Positions 26,082-35,136 of a stretch of 49,505 nucleotides of DNA are shown here, piece by piece; the stretch's first letter is position 1, and each line of letters opens with the position of its first letter. The notes under the pieces are model-generated. The model worked only from the letters and a program-made list of their open reading frames with translations, had not been told where the DNA came from and did no database searches. The position numbers and the translations under genes were made by a program. The DNA comes from Bacteroidota bacterium (GTDB taxonomy: Bacteria; Bacteroidota; Ignavibacteria; Ignavibacteriales; Melioribacteraceae): NCBI GenBank assembly GCA_021812705.1, contig JAKAMT010000004.1, positions 1 through 49,505 of the forward strand, written 5' to 3'.

Positions 26082-28124
26082 ATGCGAAAGAAAGTTAAAA
26101 ATATTACAAACAGTCACAGATTGGAAAATGCAGTATTATTATCTGTGCTGCTTTTCCTTTTCAATCTTTTGTTCCCCCAGCACGATTCTATTATTCTTTT
26201 TATCTGTGCGGAAATAATTCTCTTTTTTACACTTTTCTTTCTTTATAATTATGTCCACACCTATATCAGTTCTAAAGTTGATTCTCCGCTCGGCATTGTG
26301 CTTAACGCCGGTATTCTTGGAGCGCTGATATTCTTCATAACCGCAACACTTAATGCAATCTTAAGTTCCAAGTCGGAAACTGTAGCTCCCGGATTTTTTA
26401 ATTCTCTCTTTTCCATCCTTCTTAATTTTGTTTTTATCGGTTCGGTTATTTACATTTTTTCTACCTTTAGAGAGCTCTCATTTTTACGTCAGAAGAAAGA
26501 TCCATCTGTTTATTTCAACACCCTGCTGGTCTATTTCGGATTAAGTTTTTTTTCCGACGCTTTTATTAAAATATTCACCGATGCCTCATTTGTAAAAACT
26601 GCGGTATACGTGATGACCATAATTCTTATTTCGCTCAATTCGGTAAGAGTATCTTGGATTGCTTTTCTTCCCAAGAAACAAAAATACTATCTTCTCCTTA
26701 CTTCGGTAATCCTTTCTGTCCTTTTTGGAATGAATTACGCGATGATAACAAATACAAACGTAATCAGGCAGATTATTTATCTCTTCTCGCCGGGATTTCA
26801 TACATTTTTTAATCTTGTGATGCTCTACGGAACAATCTATTTCGCCGTTATATTCTTCACTGCACTGTTTCATCTGCCTACCGCCGAAGCGTTCGACAGG
26901 AGGACGGATGAAGTTTCATCCATGATGGATCTTACAAAACTTGTAGCTCAGGTTTTCGATTTCAAGGAGCTGGCGGAAACAATCACCACGATTACAGCAC
27001 GGGTCTGCAGCGCGGATAGCGCCTGGCTTATTACAAAAAATGGGAACGAAATTGAATTAAGTTCTGTGAACAATATCGGATTTGTTGATGCCGATAATAT
27101 TACAAATAAAATTTTTGGATCGGGTGCGAATAATTTTGATTCGATTGAGATCATCGATTATCGCTCGCTCGTGCAGTCTGAAATTAATAATCGTCCCAAT
27201 TTTGCATGGATAGCCGTTGCTCCGTTAAAAGTGCAGGGAATTATAAACGGTTATCTGCTCGCTGCCCGTTACCGTGAAAATATTTTTGATCTGGATGACA
27301 AGAGAGCCGTGCAGGCATTTGCTGATTATGCCGCGGTCGCGCTGGAAAATGCTAAGCTGATAGGCGAATCTATTGAAAAAGAGAGACTGGAAAAAGAATT
27401 GGATGTTGCCCGCGATGTGCAGAGAAAAATCCTGCCCAGCGTAATTCCTGTTTCAGACCGGCTTCAAATCTCTGCCCTCTTTGTACCCGCTTTTGAAGTA
27501 GGCGGCGACTATTATGATTTCTTCGAATTGGATGGCGACCGGCTTGGTTTTGTTATAGCCGATGTTTCTGGAAAGGGAATCGGTTCGGCATTCATAATGG
27601 CAGAAGTAAAAGGAATTTTTGAATCCCTTTCGAAAATAATTTCGAATCCGAGGGAACTGCTGATAAATGTAAATGACAATCTCAAAAAAAGTTTGGATAA
27701 GAAAAATTTTGTGACTGCTATTTATGGTGTAATAAATAAGGAGACGGGAGTTCTCAATTTTGCGAGGGCGGGGCATACACCGGTGCATATCTTCTCGAAT
27801 GGTAAAACGGAACGGTATCAGCCGGCGGGTATCGGTCTCGGACTCGACTACAGAACGGGCTTTGAGTCCTCTATAAAAGAATTGGAAATTCAACTCAAGA
27901 ATAATGATATTGTAATTTGTTATTCTGATGGTATTCCCGAGGCGAAAAATAACTTGGAAGAAGACTTCGGTTACGACAGACTAGATTCTATTGTTGCCGC
28001 AAATTTTGAGAAGGGATTGGACCAGATATCTAATGAGATCATGAAATCTCTCACCGTCTTCTCAAAAAATCATTCGCAGCATGACGATATCACTTTAGTA
28101 GTCTTTAAATGGAATAAAAAATAA
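26082..28124 (+). CDS. Membrane-GAF-SpoIIE serine phosphatase (PP2C type)
   Basis: The 680-residue protein has an N-terminal membrane domain of about seven to eight spans (15-270), a GAF domain (about 285-435), a short coiled linker (EKERLEKELDVARDVQRKILP) and a SpoIIE/PP2C phosphatase domain (about 455-677). The metal-binding aspartates are present in GGDYYD (474-479), ADVSGKG, CYSDGIPEA and HDDITLVVF. The family removes phosphate from serine of STAS proteins and so releases their kinase partner. The next gene encodes a STAS protein, its likely substrate. The start codon ATG at 26082 follows the previous stop by 34 bases. The GAF ligand and the signal sensed by the membrane part are unknown. 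Confidence 0.93.
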   Translation: MRKKVKNITNSHRLENAVLLSVLLFLFNLLFPQHDSIILFICAEIILFFTLFFLYNYVHTYISSKVDSPLGIVLNAGILGALIFFITATLNAILSSKSETVAPGFFNSLFSILLNFVFIGSVIYIFSTFRELSFLRQKKDPSVYFNTLLVYFGLSFFSDAFIKIFTDASFVKTAVYVMTIILISLNSVRVSWIAFLPKKQKYYLLLTSVILSVLFGMNYAMITNTNVIRQIIYLFSPGFHTFFNLVMLYGTIYFAVIFFTALFHLPTAEAFDRRTDEVSSMMDLTKLVAQVFDFKELAETITTITARVCSADSAWLITKNGNEIELSSVNNIGFVDADNITNKIFGSGANNFDSIEIIDYRSLVQSEINNRPNFAWIAVAPLKVQGIINGYLLAARYRENIFDLDDKRAVQAFADYAAVALENAKLIGESIEKERLEKELDVARDVQRKILPSVIPVSDRLQISALFVPAFEVGGDYYDFFELDGDRLGFVIADVSGKGIGSAFIMAEVKGIFESLSKIISNPRELLINVNDNLKKSLDKKNFVTAIYGVINKETGVLNFARAGHTPVHIFSNGKTERYQPAGIGLGLDYRTGFESSIKELEIQLKNNDIVICYSDGIPEAKNNLEEDFGYDRLDSIVAANFEKGLDQISNEIMKSLTVFSKNHSQHDDITLVVFKWNKK

Positions 28125-28145
28125 TTAATAAATCGGGAGATGTTA

Positions 28146-28499
28146 ATGGCGGAATTTAATGTCGACTTGCGGCCTGTCGGTTCCGTAAGCGTGATAGATG
28201 TTAAAGGGTATCTTGATGCCCATACTGCGCCTGAGCTTGAGAATGTGTTCAACAAATTGCTCGATGAAAAAAGGTTCAAAGTTGTGGTTAATTTTGACGA
28301 GCTCAAATACATCAGCAGCGCGGGACTCGGAGTGTTTATGGCTTATGTAGAAACAATGAGGGAAAACAAGGGAGATATCAAATTTTCCAACATGAAAGAG
28401 AATGTCTACAACATTTTCGATCTGCTGGGATTTCCTATTCTATACGAATTTTTTAAAGATGAAAGAGAAGCTCTTCAGAAATTTGATACCCTGGGTTAA
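28146..28499 (+). CDS. STAS-domain anti-sigma factor antagonist
   Basis: A 117-residue STAS protein with VSVIDVKGYLDAHTAPELEN and the phospho-acceptor region LKYISSAGLGVFMAY (Ser 57/58). It should alternate between free and phosphorylated forms under the action of the RsbW-like kinase encoded next and the SpoIIE phosphatases on either side. The start at 28146 is chosen because GGGAG lies six bases upstream; an in-frame ATG at 28140 touches that site directly and is unlikely. The stop is two bases before the kinase gene, the classical spoIIAA-spoIIAB or rsbV-rsbW order. Confidence 0.94.
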   Translation: MAEFNVDLRPVGSVSVIDVKGYLDAHTAPELENVFNKLLDEKRFKVVVNFDELKYISSAGLGVFMAYVETMRENKGDIKFSNMKENVYNIFDLLGFPILYEFFKDEREALQKFDTLG

Positions 28500-28501
28500 A
28501 A

Positions 28502-28936
28502 TTGAATTCTGCCAATTACATATTTGAAAAAGATCTTTCCGTTAAAAGCACAACCGACAATCTTGCTTTGATACGGGAATTTACCCGCTCTTCTGCCGCG
28601 GAATGCGGATTTTCAGAGGAAACCGTAGGAAAAATTATTCTAGCCGTTGATGAGGCTTGTACGAATATCATTAAACATGCTTATAAATATTCCCCCGATG
28701 GCAATATCACTATTAATATAAAATTTGATCAGAAAAAATTTAACATCTCAATTACAGACGAAGGAATTCATTTCGATCCTTCCAGAGTTCCGGAACCGGA
28801 TCTGGTTGAATATTACAAACAAAAACGCGCCGGCGGACTGGGCGTTTTCCTTATTAAAAAACTGATGGATGAGGTGAAGTATTCCACTCTTTCCGGAAAT
28901 AAAAACCAAGTTGTTTTAGTTAAATATCTCTCCTAA
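28502..28936 (+). CDS. RsbW/SpoIIAB-like anti-sigma serine kinase (GHKL ATPase)
   Basis: The 144-residue protein is a stand-alone HATPase_c domain of the anti-sigma kinase group. The N-box is AVDEACTNIIKHAY with Glu 51 and Asn 55, the G1 box is ITDEGIHFDP with Asp 86, and the G2 box is GGLGVFLIKKLMDEV. The Glu that activates the attacking serine is kept, so kinase activity is expected. The only start in reach is TTG at 28502, two bases after the STAS stop and without its own ribosome binding site, so translation is likely coupled. Its target may be the ECF sigma factor, but RsbW-type kinases normally bind sigma-B/F-type factors or other proteins, so this is open. Confidence 0.93.
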   Translation: MNSANYIFEKDLSVKSTTDNLALIREFTRSSAAECGFSEETVGKIILAVDEACTNIIKHAYKYSPDGNITINIKFDQKKFNISITDEGIHFDPSRVPEPDLVEYYKQKRAGGLGVFLIKKLMDEVKYSTLSGNKNQVVLVKYLS

Positions 28937-28941
28937 TTGTT

Positions 28942-30621
28942 ATGATACAATTAGATAAAAATTCAGCATTAAGAAATTTTTCCGCGCTTGTCGATTTCAG
29001 CAATCTTATAAATTCCACTCTCGACTTAAATTTTACTCTCAATAATATTCTGCTCACCTGCTTCGGCAAATTTCATACGACAAAAGGTTTGATAGCTCTT
29101 CTGAATGAGGAAAATGCCTTTGAAGTGAAAGTGTTCAAAGGTATAAATGCTGAAATTGTTAAAAATTTCCCGAGGCTTGATTCGTCAAATTATTCGTCTG
29201 ACGGAAAATTAGTTGAGTTCATAGAAAAAAATAATTTTCCGGTTATTCAGGAAATTAAATCTTCGGAAGGGCTTAAAGGATTCATTATTCTCGGCCCCAG
29301 ACTCACTTCCGCGCCCTACGATGAAGACGACATCAATTTTTTGAAGACAATACTCAACGTCGGTTCCACCGCAATAGAAAACTCCATTGTGGTGGAAAAA
29401 CTTAAAAAAGCAAACCGCAATCTTGATGCGAAGGTCAATCAGCTCAGTTCTCTTTTCGATCTGAGCAAGGAATTCAGCGGGATACTTCAAATTGAGATGG
29501 TGAGTAAAATGCTTGTCTATTCGTTGATTGGGCAGATGCTCGTCTCTAAGTATGCCGTGGTTTCCTGCGCGGGGAAAATTCTTACACTCCTCGAAAACCG
29601 CTTCGAAGAAACCCATCTCAAATCAATTTTGAAGGAATGCAATTCTTCCGACTTCCAGAAACCATTGGCGAGAAACGAGATCATTCAAAAATTGAAACCT
29701 TTTTCTGATTTAGGCATAGATCTCATTGTTCCGATGCAGATCAAAGGTGAAACCAAGGGATTGATCCTGCTGGGAAAAAGAAAAAATGAGATGATTTATT
29801 CTCAGTCGGATATTGAGTTTGTATCGTCGGTGGGAAGTCTCGCAATAATTTCTATAGAGAATGCCAGACTTTTCAATGAAACTCTGGAAAAACAGCGTTT
29901 GGAAAAAGATCTCGAAACGGCCAGGAATATTCAGAATAATCTTCTGCCTAAATCAATGCCCGCCCTTTCAAATTTTGAAATTGCTGCTTTTAACAAATCT
30001 GCAAGAATGGTTGGCGGCGATTATTATGATATTGTTAAACTGGATGAACACAGAGTCCTCTTTGCTATTGCAGATGTTTCTGGAAAGGGAGTGCCGGCGG
30101 CACTTTTAATGGCAAATATCCAGGCTTTTTTGAAAACAATTTGCAAGATGAAACTCGGTCTCGTTGAAGCCACAAGCCTGATGAATGATCTTGTCGCAGA
30201 AAATACAACCATGGGAAGCTTCATCACTTTTTTCTGGGGAATCATTGATGATGAAAAGATAGAACTCTCTTATGTGAATGCCGGTCATAATCCTCCTCTC
30301 CTTGTAAGAAAAGGGGAGATAACAAAATTGAAAAAGGGGGGAATGATACTTGGAGTTATGCCGACAGTTGTTCCATATCTCTCGGAAACAATTCAAATGC
30401 AGCGCGGAGATGCGCTGATTTTATTCACCGACGGCATTACAGAGGCTATGAACCAGAAATGGGAAGAGTATTCGGATGAACGTTTGGAGAACCTGGCGCG
30501 TCAAAAATATAAAGAGAGTTCGCAAAATATTCTTTCGCACATAAAATTCAGCGTGGAAGACTTTACTCACGGAGCCGAACAGTCTGACGATATAACATGT
30601 TTGGTTATAAAGGTAAATTGA
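28942..30621 (+). CDS. GAF-GAF-SpoIIE serine phosphatase, soluble
   Basis: A 559-residue cytoplasmic protein without membrane spans. Two GAF-like domains (about 15-155 and 170-315) are followed by a helical linker (EKQRLEKDLETARNIQNNLLP) and a SpoIIE/PP2C domain (about 340-558). Metal-binding aspartates are in GGDYYD (358-363), ADVSGKG, LFTDGITEA and SDDITCLVI. It starts five bases after the RsbW-like gene and ends one base before the next phosphatase gene. The GAF domains suggest that it reports a cytoplasmic signal or a small ligand to the same STAS proteins. The second GAF has only a loose match and could be a degenerate copy. Confidence 0.92.
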   Translation: MIQLDKNSALRNFSALVDFSNLINSTLDLNFTLNNILLTCFGKFHTTKGLIALLNEENAFEVKVFKGINAEIVKNFPRLDSSNYSSDGKLVEFIEKNNFPVIQEIKSSEGLKGFIILGPRLTSAPYDEDDINFLKTILNVGSTAIENSIVVEKLKKANRNLDAKVNQLSSLFDLSKEFSGILQIEMVSKMLVYSLIGQMLVSKYAVVSCAGKILTLLENRFEETHLKSILKECNSSDFQKPLARNEIIQKLKPFSDLGIDLIVPMQIKGETKGLILLGKRKNEMIYSQSDIEFVSSVGSLAIISIENARLFNETLEKQRLEKDLETARNIQNNLLPKSMPALSNFEIAAFNKSARMVGGDYYDIVKLDEHRVLFAIADVSGKGVPAALLMANIQAFLKTICKMKLGLVEATSLMNDLVAENTTMGSFITFFWGIIDDEKIELSYVNAGHNPPLLVRKGEITKLKKGGMILGVMPTVVPYLSETIQMQRGDALILFTDGITEAMNQKWEEYSDERLENLARQKYKESSQNILSHIKFSVEDFTHGAEQSDDITCLVIKVN

Positions 30622-30622
30622 A

Positions 30623-33187
30623 ATGAAAAAATTATTTGAAAAATTTTGGGTCAAGAATAATAAGAAGATAATTCTTTTTACTACTGTTTTTCTTCTTCTT
30701 ATCGGCTTAGCAAACTTTTTTTTCATTTTCGAAGTGACCTCGCAATCAAACGATGAATGCCTCTGGATTGAAAAGAAATCGCCTGATGGCGATTCGGTCA
30801 AGGTGATATTTGATCAGGTAAAAGTGAATGGCGTAACCTGGGAGGCGGGCATAAGAAACGGTGACCAGCTCCTTTCAATAGATGGTGTGAAACTTACAAA
30901 TAATCTGGTCGCTTCCAGAACCCTGGATAAAATCCAGGCCGGAGACTATGCGACTTACAAAGTGATTCAGAAAGGGAGGATAATAGAAGCAAAAATACTC
31001 GTCAAAAAATTGATAAATTTTTCGGGACTTGCTTTCGCGCTTCTTTCCTTCATATGGGTTATAGTTGCTTTCATTGTTGTTATGGCAAAAGTGGAAGGGA
31101 AAACTCAGCTCGCTTTTTTCAAAGTGGGTATTGCCGCAACATTATTTTCGATGACCGACATGCTCTACAGGGGTCAGCAGGTTCCAAATCCCATATTTGA
31201 AAATGCTCTCCTTCTGTTTTTTATAGACACGCTCTGGACCGTGGGCGGAATCTTCTTTCCGTTTCTTCTGGTACGCTTTTTCTCTCTGTTTCCCAGAGAA
31301 CTTAGACTCGTCGGGAAAAAATGGTTCGACGGAACTGTGGTTTACGGACCTTACATCCTTTCAGCGATAATAATGGGGTTAAAAATTTCATTCGCCAATT
31401 CCGGAAATGCGAATAAAATTTATATGGCTTCAACAAATTTTATCTCGCTGATGATAGCCGCAGGATTATTAATCGGGCTTGTATTTCTTTTTATTAATTA
31501 TGTGCGGCTCAAAACAAAACAGGAAAGAAACACAATCTTTGTAATTCTTGTGGCATATATGGTAAGTGTGGCCGCCGGTTTTTACACGATGTTCCTGGCG
31601 GCACAGATTGCCGGCGTGGTCTTTAATAATCCTTACTATTTTATGCCCATCATTCTGATCGCTCTGCTCCCGATTGCGTTTGGCTATTCCATCTTCCGTT
31701 ATTCATTGATGGATGTTAGCGAGGTCGTAAAGAATACAATTGTGTACGGTGCGGCCACTGTCGCATTGGCCGGCATCTATTTCCTGATAATTTATCTGAT
31801 AGGTCAATCTGTGAGCGCGGCGATTGGAACGGAATATCAGGGGGCAATTGCGGGCGTTGTATTCGTTTTCTTTGCCGTCCTGTTCCAATCTACAAAAGAC
31901 AGGTTTCAGGACTATCTAACCGAAAAATTTTATCCTGAACAATTCGCATTCCAGAACCGCCTTCTTACCTTCAGCAATAATATTGCAAGCGTTGTTGGAC
32001 AGGAAAATATTCTGGATTCCACGTTAAGCCTTTTTGTGAATTCTCTCAGAATAAAAACATTCGGAGTGCTTCTTAGAGAGGACGGAAATATTTATAAGCT
32101 TGTGAGGAGCCGTGGAATTTCAAATACCTGGTTCAGAATAGACGACAGAAAAAATCAGATTGAGGAATTTTTAGTGAAAAAGAATCAGCTCGGTATGAAG
32201 ATGATTATTGAGCGGCAGGATTTCCGCGCATTGTGGGAAGATGACGCAGACCGTCTTATTGTGGAAGATATTTATACTATAATTCCTCTTTTTATTAAAT
32301 CGAACGTCATTGGATTGCTTCTGTTTGGATTGAAACAGTCGGGATCACAATTTTCCGGAAAAGATACGGATCTATTAATAACGGCGGCAAATCAAGTGGC
32401 TGTTTCAATAGAGAACGCGCGGCTATATGAATCTGAAACCGAAAAGCAAAAAATGGAACGGGATCTCGAAAATGCCCGCCACATCCAGGAAACTCTTCTT
32501 CCAAAAGTATTTCCCAAAATTGAAGGAATAGATATTTCGGGAAAAATGATTCCGGCGATGCATGTGGGCGGAGATTACTTCGATCTCATAAAAATATCCG
32601 ATAAAAAAATATTTGTGGTTGTAGGAGACGTTTCCGGTAAAGGTTTGAGCGCATCATTCTATATGTCGAAACTCCAGACTATGATCAGGCTCTACTGCAC
32701 TGATTCAAAATCGCCGCGGCAGGTACTTATTGATGTGAATAAAAACATTCATGAAAATATTGAAAAGGGATGGTTTATCACTGTTTCTCTTGCGCTGTTT
32801 GATCTGGATGAGAGAAAAGTTACAATATGCCGCGCCGGCCATCCGGCTGTAATAAGAGTGAGAAATAAAAATGTAGAATCGTTTACACCCGGAGGAATTG
32901 GAGTCGGGCTTGACAAAGGGGAGCTTTTTGCCTCCTCTCTGGAAGAAGTTTCAATGAAGGTTGAAAAAGATGATCTGTTTTTCTTTTACTCAGACGGCGT
33001 TACGGAACTGATGGATTCATCAAAATTATTTTACGGCGAGGATCGTCTGAGTAAATTACTTACGGAAAATTCGGATAAAGACTGCAGACAAATTGAAGCT
33101 GCCCTGATGAATGAGCTGGATGAATTCCGCGGTAAAGTGCCGCAGTATGACGACATTACCATTTTGACGATTAAAATAGTCTCGTAA
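30623..33187 (+). CDS. PDZ-membrane-GAF-SpoIIE serine phosphatase
   Basis: An 854-residue protein. A span at about 14-37 is followed by a PDZ-like domain (about 60-132; NGVTWEAGIRNGDQLLSIDG), placed by topology in the periplasm. Seven or eight further spans (about 134-405), a GAF domain (about 435-595), a helical linker and a SpoIIE/PP2C domain (about 615-853) complete it. Metal ligands are in GGDYFD (649-654), GDVSGKG, FYSDGVTEL and YDDITILTI. A PDZ in front of this architecture suggests sensing of a peptide or protein end outside the membrane, similar in idea to DegS/RseP-type sensors. That is inference. It is the last gene of the operon. Confidence 0.92.
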   Translation: MKKLFEKFWVKNNKKIILFTTVFLLLIGLANFFFIFEVTSQSNDECLWIEKKSPDGDSVKVIFDQVKVNGVTWEAGIRNGDQLLSIDGVKLTNNLVASRTLDKIQAGDYATYKVIQKGRIIEAKILVKKLINFSGLAFALLSFIWVIVAFIVVMAKVEGKTQLAFFKVGIAATLFSMTDMLYRGQQVPNPIFENALLLFFIDTLWTVGGIFFPFLLVRFFSLFPRELRLVGKKWFDGTVVYGPYILSAIIMGLKISFANSGNANKIYMASTNFISLMIAAGLLIGLVFLFINYVRLKTKQERNTIFVILVAYMVSVAAGFYTMFLAAQIAGVVFNNPYYFMPIILIALLPIAFGYSIFRYSLMDVSEVVKNTIVYGAATVALAGIYFLIIYLIGQSVSAAIGTEYQGAIAGVVFVFFAVLFQSTKDRFQDYLTEKFYPEQFAFQNRLLTFSNNIASVVGQENILDSTLSLFVNSLRIKTFGVLLREDGNIYKLVRSRGISNTWFRIDDRKNQIEEFLVKKNQLGMKMIIERQDFRALWEDDADRLIVEDIYTIIPLFIKSNVIGLLLFGLKQSGSQFSGKDTDLLITAANQVAVSIENARLYESETEKQKMERDLENARHIQETLLPKVFPKIEGIDISGKMIPAMHVGGDYFDLIKISDKKIFVVVGDVSGKGLSASFYMSKLQTMIRLYCTDSKSPRQVLIDVNKNIHENIEKGWFITVSLALFDLDERKVTICRAGHPAVIRVRNKNVESFTPGGIGVGLDKGELFASSLEEVSMKVEKDDLFFFYSDGVTELMDSSKLFYGEDRLSKLLTENSDKDCRQIEAALMNELDEFRGKVPQYDDITILTIKIVS

Positions 33188-33532
33188 AAAAATAATTTTT
33201 AAGTTTTACGCTTTCTTTTAATTTTTTTATACTATTTACTTCTGAAATTTTCATTTCAATTACATCCCTTATTATACAGAGCACACGTTTTTATGAAAAG
33301 CATGCTATGTTAGTCCGGTTCGAGATTCAAAAGGATCCGTTTTATACTTCGTTGGCGGTTAAAATATTCCGAAGCCGGTCAACTGAACCCGATTTATCAT
33401 TAAATTACTTTGTTGGACTCAGTATACTGGTTTGATAAAATATATTGTATTTGTATTGGTGTAAAATTAACTTAAGACGCGTGATTCCTGTGACTCCAGT
33501 CCGCAATTTCTAAAAATGCGTAGAGGAAATTA
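33188..33532. other. Gap between the phosphatase operon and the response regulator gene
   Basis: About 345 AT-rich bases with no credible gene. No strong terminator follows the phosphatase gene. A TTGGACT...TATACT pair near 33413-33429 is too closely spaced for a promoter. GAGGAAATTA directly before 33533 is a good ribosome binding site for the regulator gene. A piece near 33311-33329 contains GGTTCGAGATTC, which recalls a tRNA T-arm, but no other tRNA arm is there. Confidence 0.6.
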
Positions 33533-33910
33533 ATGGACAGAAAAAAAAATCTTGCCATTCTTGAAGATGATCCTGCAATACTTGAGATATTCAAACGGGT
33601 TTTAAGAAATGATGCCGAGGTGTATACTTGCGGCAGTGTAGCGGATTTTGAAAATATCTTATCCAAAACCGAGATGGATCTGTTTGTAATAGATCTGGCA
33701 TTGGGGGACAAGAAAGATGGTCTTCAAGTGATCCAAGAATTGCGTGCTTCCGATAAATATAAATCAACTCCTATAATTGTTGTTACCGCCCACGCATTTC
33801 ATTCAGATGAAAACAATGCTGTTGCTGCAGGCGCCAACAGATTTCTGCGCAAACCCGTAGAGAATATTGTGCTTCTGCATACTGTGAAGGATCTTCTGTC
33901 TCTAGAGTGA
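33533..33910 (+). CDS. Receiver-only response regulator
   Basis: The 125-residue protein is one CheY-like receiver domain and nothing else. The acidic pocket is ILEDDPA (Glu 11, Asp 12, Asp 13), the phospho-acceptor is Asp 54 in LFVIDLALG, Thr 85 is in IIVVTAHAF and Lys 107 in FLRKPVE. It therefore should act by binding another protein rather than DNA. It lies 345 bases after the phosphatase operon and has its own ribosome binding site, so it is probably separately transcribed. The membrane kinase at 20961-22184 is the only histidine kinase in the window, but pairing the two is inference. A bidirectional terminator follows. Confidence 0.95.
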   Translation: MDRKKNLAILEDDPAILEIFKRVLRNDAEVYTCGSVADFENILSKTEMDLFVIDLALGDKKDGLQVIQELRASDKYKSTPIIVVTAHAFHSDENNAVAAGANRFLRKPVENIVLLHTVKDLLSLE

Positions 33911-33930
33911 TAGGGGAGAGTGTTTAAAAT

Positions 33931-33959
33931 AAAAAACCCCGATCTATCGACCGGGGCTT
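33931..33959 (-). terminator. Bidirectional terminator between the regulator gene and secF
   Basis: CCCCGATC and GACCGGGG form an 8-bp stem with one mismatch and a TATC loop (33937-33956). On the minus strand six T follow the stem, which gives a good end for the secD-secF transcript, 20 bases past the secF stop. On the plus strand CTTT follows, so it may also stop the regulator transcript. Confidence 0.8.
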
Positions 33960-33975
33960 TGAGAAAATACAAAAT

Positions 33976-35115
33976 TTAGAACGTCAATTTTGTTTTGGTC
34001 CTGTTGGAATAATCCAACACGAAAGCACTCGCGATAAAAATAGAAGAGTATGTGCCTGTTATCATGCCTATGAATAGTGCAAAAGCAAATCCTCTTAATA
34101 CCTCACCGCCGAATATCAACAATGCAATAATTGTGAGCATAACAGTGAATACCGTGATAATGGTTCTGCTCATGGTTCTGTTTATTGCGTGATTCATATT
34201 CTCTTCAATGGAGAGTGTTTTGTGTATTTTCATCTGTTCGCGCACACGGTCGAAAACAATTACCGTATCGTTTATAGAATAACCGATAAGCGTTAGAAAT
34301 GCAGCCACAACACTGACCGAAATTTCCAGGTTAAAGCCGGGAATCACGCCATAAAGAATGGCAAAAATTCCGAGTGTTAGAAGCACATCATGGAATAGCG
34401 CTATAACCGCACCGATCGCAAACGCAAATTTGAAACGGAATGCCAGATAGATCAGAATTACAATAAGCGAAAGGATAACCGATAGAACGGCATCCCTTTT
34501 CAATTCTTTTCCTACTTTGGGACCTACTCTGTCTTCCTTTTCTACTTTGAAAGGATTATCAGTGTAGTTTTCTGCAAGGCTGATTTTGATTAGATCTGCA
34601 ATGCTCATTCTTACGCTTATTTTTGTGTTTGTCGGCTCCATTGAATCGAGTGTGCTTTGGAAGCCGGCCTGATTCAGACGGTTGTTTATAGCCGTAGCCG
34701 TAGCAGGATCTGCAAATGAATAAACGATTGATGAAGCTGTTGAGTCTGTTACTTTTTTATCGACACCCGGAAATACTTTGGCAATTTCAGATTCAATGCT
34801 GGTTCTTACATTAAGCATTACATTTTTGGGCAGTTCCTGGAGCTCTGTTCTTAAAAGAACTCCGGAAGCATCTCCGAAAGTCTTAACTTCTACATTTCCA
34901 ATTCCAAGTTTATCTACATCATTTCTGATTTTTTCGATATTGATAGGTTTTGCAAATTTCAACGCGATTTCAGATCCGCCCTTGAAATCAATTCCGAACT
35001 CAACACCTTTAATAAAAATTGTGATCAAACTTAGAAGAAGAATAGCTGACGACATCAGGTAAAACTTGGTGCGTTTTGCCATGAAATCGATATTTAAATT
35101 ATCAAAAAGTCGCAT
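33976..35115 (-). CDS. secF: Protein translocase subunit SecF
   Basis: SecF works with SecD to pull exported proteins through SecYEG with the proton gradient. The 379-residue protein has six spans. A first span near 17-35 is followed by the FGIDFKGGSEIALKF element and a periplasmic domain (about 40-190). The five-span bundle has KRDAVLSVILSLIVILIYL, FHDVLLTLGIFA, IGYSINDTVIVFDRVRE and NRTMSRTIITVF. All family motifs are present. It starts 21 bases after secD on the same strand and ends at a strong terminator. Length is a little above the usual 300-320, mostly in the periplasmic part. Confidence 0.97.
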   Translation of the reverse strand: MRLFDNLNIDFMAKRTKFYLMSSAILLLSLITIFIKGVEFGIDFKGGSEIALKFAKPINIEKIRNDVDKLGIGNVEVKTFGDASGVLLRTELQELPKNVMLNVRTSIESEIAKVFPGVDKKVTDSTASSIVYSFADPATATAINNRLNQAGFQSTLDSMEPTNTKISVRMSIADLIKISLAENYTDNPFKVEKEDRVGPKVGKELKRDAVLSVILSLIVILIYLAFRFKFAFAIGAVIALFHDVLLTLGIFAILYGVIPGFNLEISVSVVAAFLTLIGYSINDTVIVFDRVREQMKIHKTLSIEENMNHAINRTMSRTIITVFTVMLTIIALLIFGGEVLRGFAFALFIGMITGTYSSIFIASAFVLDYSNRTKTKLTF

Positions 35116-35136
35116 CTATGATTAATCTCCTAATTT

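Noticed and set aside
27453-27893. Minus-strand frame opposite the first SpoIIE phosphatase
   Set aside because: Contained in a well-supported gene; no motif and no start signal.
33311-33329. tRNA T-arm-like GGTTCGAGATTC
   Set aside because: No acceptor, D or anticodon arm can be found around it and the T-stem does not pair.
33413-33429. Promoter TTGGAC...TATACT before the regulator gene
   Set aside because: Only about six bases separate the boxes.
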